Source: Thalassomonas actiniarum
GTDB lineage: Bacteria; Pseudomonadota; Gammaproteobacteria; Enterobacterales; Alteromonadaceae
Assembly: GCF_000948975.2 (NCBI RefSeq)
Contig: NZ_CP059735.1
Location: 4,340,001-4,404,000, forward strand
Direction: 5' to 3'
DNA length: 64,000 nucleotides
Shown: piece by piece, positions 56,868-62,528 of the stretch
How positions within the stretch are numbered: position 1 is the stretch's first letter
Layout: every line of letters begins with the position of its first letter
Program-made: the position numbers and the translations under genes
The notes under the pieces: generated by a model
The model's database searches: none
What the model saw: the letters and a program-made list of their open reading frames with translations, nothing else
Told to the model about the DNA's origin: nothing

Positions 56868-57551
56868 ATGAAATTGAACAATTCAAGTCTTCATTATTAC
56901 ATCATGAAACATATCGTTAGCCTTGGCTATGCGCCAAAAATTCATGATATATCACAGCATTTTGATGTCTCAAAAACTGAAGTCATTAAAGCGCTAAAGG
57001 CACTACAAGATTATCACGGCGTAGTTTTACACCCGAATTCTTCAGAAGTTTGGGTAATGCATCCTTTTTCCACAGCCCCGACAAATTTTTGGATTGAATC
57101 TAAAACCGGAAGTTGGTGGGGAAACTGTGCCTGGTGTTCACTTGGTGCTGCCGCCCTACTGAAGCAGGATTTAACAATAACGACAACTTTGGGGGGAGAG
57201 TCCAGACAAATTACTATTGAAATTAAAGACGGACAAATCAAGAACAACAACCTATTTATTCACTTCCCTATACCTATGATTAATGCTTGGGACAACGTAA
57301 CTTTCACCTGTAGTACCATGCTAATGTTTGAAACATCAAATGATATCGAGGGTTGGTGTAAACGCCATGCAATACCAAAAGGCGACATCCAGCCAATAGA
57401 TAAAATCTGGGAGTTTTCTAAAGTTTGGTACGGAAACCATTTGAACTCGAACTGGGTTAAATGGCGTGTCGATGAAGCTAAAGATATCTTTCAGCGATTT
57501 GAACTTAACCACTCAATATGGAATATGCCCTCAAATGCCGGCAGGTTTTAG
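56868..57551 (+). CDS. Organomercurial-lyase-like (MerB fold) protein lacking the catalytic Asp
   Basis: 227 residues from the ATG at 56868, which follows AGGGGAAA. An N-terminal winged-helix region (about 10-60) precedes the MerB-like core: HPFSTAPTNFWIE, WWGNCAWCSLGAAALL and VTFTCSTMLMFET. Cys90 and Cys148 align with the two catalytic cysteines of MerB (Cys96 and Cys159), but the Asp of the WCALD motif is Gly93 here. Proton transfer as in MerB is therefore doubtful. No mercury genes (merA, merT, merR) are near. It is better read as a MerB-fold enzyme or sensor of unknown substrate, coupled to the MarR-GNAT gene. Confidence 0.75.
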   Translation: MKLNNSSLHYYIMKHIVSLGYAPKIHDISQHFDVSKTEVIKALKALQDYHGVVLHPNSSEVWVMHPFSTAPTNFWIESKTGSWWGNCAWCSLGAAALLKQDLTITTTLGGESRQITIEIKDGQIKNNNLFIHFPIPMINAWDNVTFTCSTMLMFETSNDIEGWCKRHAIPKGDIQPIDKIWEFSKVWYGNHLNSNWVKWRVDEAKDIFQRFELNHSIWNMPSNAGRF

Positions 57552-57603
57552 GTGAGACATAACAGCGTTTCCAGTTAACCTGGCTGATCAACTTTTTGTG
57601 TTA

Positions 57604-57780
57604 ATGACTAACACACTCCGTATGTATTCCTTCCACATCCGGCTTTTTATTATGTTGTTCTATATATTAACAGCCATTGTAATGAATAAAAAACCAAGCG
57701 TGGACACCCGAACCTTGATACTAAAAATGGTCGTCATCGGTATCATTCAGTTTTGGCTGTCTCATATTAATTGGCATTAA
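57604..57780 (+). CDS. Possible small membrane protein
   Basis: 58 residues from the ATG at 57604 with two hydrophobic stretches (FHIRLFIMLFYILTAIVM and TLILKMVVIGIIQFWL). There is no good ribosome site and no recognised family. It may be spurious. Confidence 0.3.
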   Translation: MTNTLRMYSFHIRLFIMLFYILTAIVMNKKPSVDTRTLILKMVVIGIIQFWLSHINWH

Positions 57781-57820
57781 TTCTACGTATTGTTTTTTAT
57801 CTTATTTTTCATTTAAAAGT

Positions 57821-57868
57821 GGGTGAGTTTTTAACCTGGTTCAGACCATGCTCACGATAAACTCACCC
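57821..57868 (-). terminator. Hairpin downstream of the small acidic protein gene
   Basis: GGGTGAGTTT (57821-57830) pairs with AAACTCACCC (57859-57868) around a 28-nt loop. It lies 30 bp after the stop of the minus-strand gene, with T-containing sequence beyond. Confidence 0.5.
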
Positions 57869-57897
57869 GCCCTATTTTGTGTAAATCTTATTTCACC

Positions 57898-58215
57898 TTA
57901 CTGTTTACGCTTGAGAACTTTCCAGCCATCATGCAGCCGGTTTATTTTCTCCCGATAACCTATGGCCTGGTATTTAAGCCAAAAATTGACATGCCTGATA
58001 CCTTCACTGGTATCTGGTGTAATGCACTCAGGCTCTTGGGCAACCGCAGCGAACGCATCAAAGAGAAAGGCGCATTCCTGACTGAATTGACCAAAGTCAT
58101 CACAAAGATCAAGAAAATCACGCGACCACTGCTCCATGGTGACTTCCTGCTCAAGGGGAGCATCCTGTGAAGCATCTGTTGAGGTGGAAGGTGAGGTAGA
58201 GTGTGATTCAGACAT
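57898..58215 (-). CDS. Small acidic protein, second gene of a two-gene operon
   Basis: 105 residues. The N-terminal 28 residues are Ser/Thr/Asp-rich and probably disordered. The rest is helical with FLDLCDDFGQFSQECAFLFDAFAAV and a basic C-terminus (YREKINRLHDGWKVLKRKQ). There is no signal peptide and no family that I recognise. The ATG overlaps the end of the upstream 57-residue gene by 8 bp, so the two are probably translationally coupled. Confidence 0.6.
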   Translation of the reverse strand: MSESHSTSPSTSTDASQDAPLEQEVTMEQWSRDFLDLCDDFGQFSQECAFLFDAFAAVAQEPECITPDTSEGIRHVNFWLKYQAIGYREKINRLHDGWKVLKRKQ

Positions 58216-58381
58216 AATACCAGCCCCTCATCAGTGTTAACTGCACACAAATATTGTCACCGTTACTGGTATTGGTGACAATAGCGGCATGAGTTGTTGG
58301 CGGATATTGGGGGGTTGGTATATTTTCTGTTAAAGAAACTTTAACCGAGTGAAACTCTGGCATATCATTAGGGTTAGCCAT
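58208..58381 (-). CDS. 57-residue protein, first gene of a two-gene operon
   Basis: The frame reads MANPNDMPEFHSVKVSLTEN and ends in VQLTLMRGWYYV. There are no hydrophobic segments and no known family. Support for reality comes from the 8-bp overlap with the next gene on the same strand, a GAGG about 10 bases before the ATG, and a long structured leader upstream. Confidence 0.5.
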   Translation of the reverse strand: MANPNDMPEFHSVKVSLTENIPTPQYPPTTHAAIVTNTSNGDNICVQLTLMRGWYYV

Positions 58382-58425
58382 GATGGATACCTCTACAGTG
58401 TAGTATCTGTTGTGGTTAGCTGCCG

Positions 58426-58517
58426 CTGAGTGTTACAGCACTCAGGGGTAGCGCTTAATTGTTACCCGGCGCTTTGCCGGTTGTACAATTGCTCTTTATT
58501 AACCCTTCACGGGTAAT
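58426..58517 (-). promoter_or_regulatory. Structured leader of the small-protein operon
   Basis: Three hairpins in a row upstream of the 57-residue gene: CTGAGTG/CACTCAG (58426-58445), ACCCGGC/GCCGGT (58464-58481) and TTAACCC/GGGTAA (58500-58517). None has a T tract, so they do not look like plain terminators. A structured 5' leader or a small RNA is possible; no known riboswitch is recognised. Confidence 0.45.
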
Positions 58518-58567
58518 GAAAAACACCTCCTCTGGTTGTTGATAAATTGTTGTTTAACCCTTTAAGG

Positions 58568-58586
58568 TATAGTACAAAACACTATA
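58568..58586. promoter_or_regulatory. Inverted repeat near the operon promoter
   Basis: TATAGT-acaaaac-ACTATA. It lies upstream of the structured leader and could be an operator or contain the -10 element of the minus-strand small-protein operon. Confidence 0.35.
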
Positions 58587-58626
58587 TAAATCCACAGTAC
58601 CTGAGGTGTTTTGGGCGAGAGTATTG

Positions 58627-58842
58627 GGGAAATAACTGACAACATCCTTCTTTAATAATCAACCTTATAAACAATAAGTTAGCTCTTCAGATTGTTGTAT
58701 AAAGGTAAGTGAGATCAGGTTGATACTTGGCTTTAAACTTTCCCTTATTGCTAAGGCTCACCGCATGATTATTATGGTATGACCAATTCGTACGAATAGT
58801 TAATATTACTATAAAAATTCGCCATATATTTTTTAATGAATT
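58627..58842 (+). repeat. Copy A of a ~217-bp direct repeat, upstream of the TIR gene
   Basis: Matches 59428-59646 along its whole length. Identical blocks include GGGAAATAACTGAC at the left end, a 24-base block from 58720, CTAAGGCTCACCGCAT (58751-58766) and TAATGAATT at the right end. The rest is diverged. No open frame. It ends 95 bp before the TIR-like gene. Confidence 0.8.
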
Positions 58843-58937
58843 GTAAAAATGAGTTATGACCCCATAACGAAATTAAAGGGTATTAATTTTTCGCTGCCCT
58901 ACGTTGTTGTATTTTTAATTATATAAAGGAGTATAAA

Positions 58938-59327
58938 GTGACAAATCGTATTTTCGTTTCTTACAATTTCAATGACCGAGAAATAAGTCATAGTATTAAA
59001 AATTTTATGCAATCACATGGAGGTCCAGTAAGAGGTAGCTTTATTTTTGTCGAAAATGATGTTTCAGCCCACGGCGACACTGCTATTGATAAAGAAATTA
59101 AAGATGTAATGTCAGGATGTGATTCTGCTTTTTTTGTTGTAGGAGATAATAATCATAATAGCCCTTGGATCAATAGGGAAGCTGATCTTGCAGTGTCTAA
59201 GGGACTTAAGATCGTAGTAACTAATTTACCTAATACGTATGGTGGAGTACCAAACCTGTTGAGGCAAATACCTCATACAAAGGTAAAATGGAAAGGTTCC
59301 GATATAGCTGAAGAATTAAACAAGTAA
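58938..59327 (+). CDS. TIR-like domain protein (ThsB/MTH538 type)
   Basis: 129 residues, a single TIR-like domain: RIFVSYNFNDREI at the N-terminus, GDTAIDKEIKDVMSGCDSAFFVVGDNNHNSPWINREADLAVSKG in the middle and a short C-terminus. This is the TIR-like family that includes ThsB of the Thoeris anti-phage system, in which ThsB makes a signal for ThsA. No ThsA-like (SIR2/SLOG) gene is in the window. The gene is AT-rich compared with its surroundings, has AAAGGAG before the ATG, and lies between two copies of a direct repeat. Confidence 0.78.
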   Translation: MTNRIFVSYNFNDREISHSIKNFMQSHGGPVRGSFIFVENDVSAHGDTAIDKEIKDVMSGCDSAFFVVGDNNHNSPWINREADLAVSKGLKIVVTNLPNTYGGVPNLLRQIPHTKVKWKGSDIAEELNK

Positions 59328-59345
59328 TACTGTATTAACTACTTT

Positions 59346-59413
59346 GAACATCCACAAATTGACACTTTTCTGATGCCAAGCCACTACCATAATAAAATAG
59401 TTTGTGGATGTTC
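59346..59413. repeat. Inverted repeat after the TIR-like gene
   Basis: GAACATCCACAAA (59346-59358) and TTTGTGGATGTTC (59401-59413) are perfect complements with a 42-nt loop. It starts 18 bp after the TIR stop. It may act as a terminator stem or mark the end of a mobile cassette. Confidence 0.6.
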
Positions 59414-59427
59414 TAGATTACATTTTA

Positions 59428-59646
59428 GGGAAATAACTGACGACACTCCTCTTTAACAATCAGCTTAAAAAACAATAAGTAAATTCTGCAACTTGTTATA
59501 TACAGGTAAAGTGAGAGCAGATTGATACTTGGCTTTAAACTTTCCTTTATTTCTAAGGCTCACCGCATAATTGTAATAGCATGACCGGTTAGTGCGCAGA
59601 GCGGAAATTAACCTAAAAAATTTTCCCGTATATTTTCTAATGAATT
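59428..59646 (+). repeat. Copy B of the ~217-bp direct repeat, upstream of the SMEK gene
   Basis: Diverged second copy of 58627-58842 in the same orientation, 801-804 bp further on. It ends 190 bp before the SMEK-domain gene. The interval 59647-59836 holds no gene. Confidence 0.8.
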
Positions 59647-59836
59647 ATTTATGTCTGATTACTGAGAGTTCTCAGTAATAACTAAGTTTATCTGCAAATA
59701 ACAATACAAAATAGACATTAAAGGTTTGAAGTTTAAGGATTTCGAGTTACTTTATTATTCAATCAAGTAGATGGGAATTACTGAGGCGTCTACGTAATAA
59801 GCTGTTACATTTCACAATCAACTAAGAAGTTAAAAT

Positions 59837-60838
59837 ATGGATATTAGAAGAGAAAATGTTCTCAAAGCAATAGCAGAAAGGTTTGCTACTTTCAGTAATG
59901 TTGTGACTATTCAGAACAAAGCAGGTTTTAATGATATCAATAAGAGTGCAGAACGATTATTTATTGACGTCCTAAATATAGCGTACAATTTACGACTGCG
60001 TGATATGAATTCAATACAGGATAATTACCCAGCAATAGATCTTGCGGATTATAGCTCTAAATTGTGTATTCAAGTGACTTCTGAATCGACAAACCAAAAG
60101 TTCAGAAGTACTGTAGCTAAGTTCAAAGACAAACAATTGGATAGAGAGTTTGATTCTTTGATGTTCCTTATTATATCAAATAAGGATCTTTGTACACTTT
60201 CTGATGATAAAATAGAAACAAGTGTTATTAATCTTAATGATTTGTATAAAAAAATTAGTACCCTAGAAGATAGAGATGTGTTTTATATAGATAGTTACTT
60301 GTCTGAAAACCTAGTTAGCCGAGTTGAACAAAGTGATAGCATCTTGCCATCTGGTTTAATGACTACCTACTCCACTCCGATACCAGATGCTTTTATCGCA
60401 TTTTTGGGTTTAGAAAATGAATCTGAGTATATAAAGCTGCTTTTGGGTGATATTAAGTCATTAGCACAAATAATCTCAAACTTAACGAAGAACCAAAGGG
60501 AATACTTGTTTTATGTAGTTGCTCAAGGGCAATTTGCTACAGATATGTATGGGCATCAAGACGAAAATAATGTCGTAATGCCAACAAATCAAGTTGCTCA
60601 GGCATTTGGAGATTATGGGCATCAAATATTTCAAGTTCTGAAAGCTCAAGATTTATTGTTTGTTAATGAAGAATATGATCCTCATGGAGATGACAGGTAC
60701 ATAACAGTACTTGAACCATATTTTAGAGGTGAATTAGATGAGACTAATTTATTTTGTGCGATTAAACGTTTTTGCAACTCAGATATAAATAAACTTAGGC
60801 GTATCCTATTGGAATGCGATTTTTCGTGCTTAGCGTAA
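59837..60838 (+). CDS. SMEK domain-containing protein
   Basis: 333 residues. The N-terminal SMEK domain (about 5-150) has SAERLFIDVLNIAYNLRLRDMN, then YPAIDLADYSSKLCIQVTSE, a pattern recalling PD-(D/E)xK-type nuclease folds with Asp and the QVTS strand, and later LMFLIISNK. The C-terminal half (about 190-333) is not recognised. SMEK domains occur in effector proteins of prokaryotic conflict systems, so a defence role is likely but not proven. AT-rich. It is followed 7 bp after the stop codon by an attC-like site, which suggests it is carried as an integron gene cassette. Confidence 0.78.
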   Translation: MDIRRENVLKAIAERFATFSNVVTIQNKAGFNDINKSAERLFIDVLNIAYNLRLRDMNSIQDNYPAIDLADYSSKLCIQVTSESTNQKFRSTVAKFKDKQLDREFDSLMFLIISNKDLCTLSDDKIETSVINLNDLYKKISTLEDRDVFYIDSYLSENLVSRVEQSDSILPSGLMTTYSTPIPDAFIAFLGLENESEYIKLLLGDIKSLAQIISNLTKNQREYLFYVVAQGQFATDMYGHQDENNVVMPTNQVAQAFGDYGHQIFQVLKAQDLLFVNEEYDPHGDDRYITVLEPYFRGELDETNLFCAIKRFCNSDINKLRRILLECDFSCLA

Positions 60839-60845
60839 TGATATG

Positions 60846-60940
60846 TAACAAGCAATTAAATTAAGATTCGCTCAAAGCTGTCACGCCAATTGCTGCGCAA
60901 TTCGCTCGGCAGCTTTGGCTCACTTATTAATTGGGCGTTA
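60846..60940 (+). repeat. Integron attC-like recombination site
   Basis: 95 bp. The outer arms TAACAAGCAATTAA (60846-60859) and TTAATTGGGCGTTA (60927-60940) pair at TAAC and CAATTAA, with a short unpaired spacer between, as in the R/L boxes of attC. The inner arms GCTCAAAGCTG (60870-60880) and CAGCTTTGGC (60910-60919) pair with one extrahelical base. The right end GGGCGTTA is the canonical R' form. It directly follows the SMEK stop codon. No integrase gene and no second attC were found in the window. Confidence 0.72.
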
Positions 60941-61221
60941 ATGTCCGCTTCTTGCTTCAAAGTAACTGCACATCACATCAATAATGGGGTGTAGCTAACT
61001 TCCGCTCAGTGGCAGCAACTGTCCTTTGGCTGTATTTGATGTTTTCAGAATTAATTAAGTTACTTGTAAGGTCGCTTCCGTGCGCAAAGAAGACGTTAAT
61101 CACTATATAAGGATCAATACATTTTTTAATGTTTGAACTTGATATTTTAACTACCAATAAGCTGTTGTTATGAGGGACTAGCCAGGCATAGCTGTTTGTA
61201 GTTTTATTAAAAAAACCACCT
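60941..61221. other. Gene-free stretch between attC and the parA-like gene
   Basis: AT-rich, no plausible gene on either strand. A weak inverted pair AAGTAACT / AGTTACTT (60960-60967, 61068-61075) is the only structure noticed. Confidence 0.4.
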
Positions 61222-61267
61222 ACGTCCAAAAAATACATCTTGACGTCCAAATCGGACGTGGTATAGT
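61222..61267 (+). promoter_or_regulatory. Promoter and operator of the parA-like gene
   Basis: -35 TTGACG (61240-61245), 16-bp spacer, -10 TATAGT (61262-61267). Inside the spacer is the palindrome ACGTCC-aaatc-GGACGT (61243-61259), and a further half site ACGTCC lies 21 bp upstream (61222-61227), two helical turns away. This is the arrangement of a repressor site covering the promoter. Confidence 0.7.
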
Positions 61268-61291
61268 CTAATTTTGACTCAGGAGAACTAT

Positions 61292-62308
61292 ATGATAACT
61301 TATGCAATTTGGAATAATAAAGGTGGTACAGGAAAAACAAGTCTAGCTTTTCAAACTATTAGTCGGTTTGCTGAATTAAATTCAGACAAACGCGTTTTAG
61401 TTATAGATATGTGTCCACAGGCTAACCTGTCCGAAATACTACTCGGTGGGCAGGAAGGTGGTGGAAGTAAAAACTTGCTCATGTGCCAAGGTCAATTACC
61501 GCGCTGTAGTATTGGTGGGTATTTTGATATACGCTTACCTGCTCCATTTTCATCACCAGATTTTGAAGCGAATAGCTTTATTACGACCCCGCATAGTTAC
61601 AATCCATCAATTCCTACAAATATTGACCTAATCTGTGGCGACCCGCTTCTTGAACTCCAAGCCATAGCCATGAATACCCTTGCTAACGCAGACCTTCCTG
61701 GTGTAAATGCTTGGTTAGGTGTTATTGATTGGTTAAAAGATTTTTTAAATAAGGTGGATTATGACTATGTATTCATTGATACAAACCCTAGCTTCTCAAT
61801 GTATACTCAGATTGCTTTAGCTGCGTCACAGCGTGTTGTTTTGCCTGTAATGGCTGACGACTCATCAAGAAGAGCAATTCAAAATGCTTTTTCATTAATA
61901 TATGGTCTTAAATTACCTTCGGAGGTCTACGCCAAATATACATTTGCAAAGAAACTCAATGATGCAGTAAGAGAGTTACCGAAAATCCATCTTATTATCA
62001 AGAACCGATTGACGCAATACATGGGAGCTGCATCGGCGTATCATGCCGTATTAACAGGCATTGATAGTGATGTTACTGCTCTAATAAAGCAGTATCCACA
62101 ATATTTTAACTTTACGGCTGTCAAAAAAGGAACCGTTGGGGTAAGAGATTTTGGAACTACTGGTATTGTTTCTTTCGCCCGGGGTTGTGCATTCTCTACA
62201 ATGCCAACGGGAAAACTGACTATAAGTGGTCACCGTGTTCAAGTTAAGCCTGATTATCGAGATCAATCACTCGAAGCAATAGATAAAGTGGTATCTAAAT
62301 TAATATGA
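61292..62308 (+). CDS. Solitary ParA/MinD-like ATPase
   Basis: 338 residues with the deviant Walker A motif NNKGGTGKTS at the N-terminus, VLVIDMCPQANLSEILLGG (switch I region) and DYVFIDTNPSFSMYTQIAL (Walker B/switch II). There is no ParB partner nearby. The ATG at 61292 follows AGGAGA; an in-frame TTG at 61274 lies at the predicted transcription start and is less likely. It has its own promoter with a palindromic operator. Solo ParA-type ATPases of this length occur on mobile elements and near defence genes; their role is unclear. Confidence 0.82.
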   Translation: MITYAIWNNKGGTGKTSLAFQTISRFAELNSDKRVLVIDMCPQANLSEILLGGQEGGGSKNLLMCQGQLPRCSIGGYFDIRLPAPFSSPDFEANSFITTPHSYNPSIPTNIDLICGDPLLELQAIAMNTLANADLPGVNAWLGVIDWLKDFLNKVDYDYVFIDTNPSFSMYTQIALAASQRVVLPVMADDSSRRAIQNAFSLIYGLKLPSEVYAKYTFAKKLNDAVRELPKIHLIIKNRLTQYMGAASAYHAVLTGIDSDVTALIKQYPQYFNFTAVKKGTVGVRDFGTTGIVSFARGCAFSTMPTGKLTISGHRVQVKPDYRDQSLEAIDKVVSKLI

Positions 62309-62319
62309 TTTTAAACCGT

Positions 62320-62358
62320 GAAGACCGAAATAGTTTTATTAAGCTTCTTTCGGTCTTC
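62320..62358 (+). terminator. Hairpin after the parA-like gene
   Basis: GAAGACCGAAA (62320-62330) pairs with TTTCGGTCTTC (62348-62358) around a 17-nt loop, 12 bp after the stop codon. There is little T tract. Confidence 0.55.
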
Positions 62359-62468
62359 TGAATGATTGTGTAATTAGTGTTACTTGCTGATAGCTGAATT
62401 ACCAATACAAAATTTAATTCGCACCAGCCTTTCGACTCAAACTATTAATGTCCGCAGTGTGGCATTAA

Positions 62469-62498
62469 CTGGCCTAAGCGTTTCACCGCTTAGGCCAG
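62469..62498 (-). terminator. Terminator of the chitinase gene
   Basis: CTGGCCTAAGCG-tttcac-CGCTTAGGCCAG, a perfect 12-bp stem 31 bp after the minus-strand chitinase stop. Confidence 0.65.
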
Positions 62499-62528
62499 AA
62501 CTTCATTTTAAAACACCAATCTCAAGCG

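Noticed and set aside
56868-57551. Calling the gene merB with confidence
   Set aside because: The catalytic Asp is missing and no other mercury genes are present.
59346-59413. Reading the inverted repeat after the TIR gene as a second attC
   Set aside because: It is perfectly symmetric, lacks TAAC/GTTA core boxes and has no extrahelical base, so it does not fit attC.
58426-59646. CRISPR array or retron in the repeat-rich segment
   Set aside because: There are only two long diverged repeats, no short regular repeat-spacer units, no cas genes and no reverse transcriptase.
60978-61340. 120-residue minus-strand frame over the parA promoter
   Set aside because: It overlaps a clear promoter/operator and the parA start, has no ribosome site and resembles no family.
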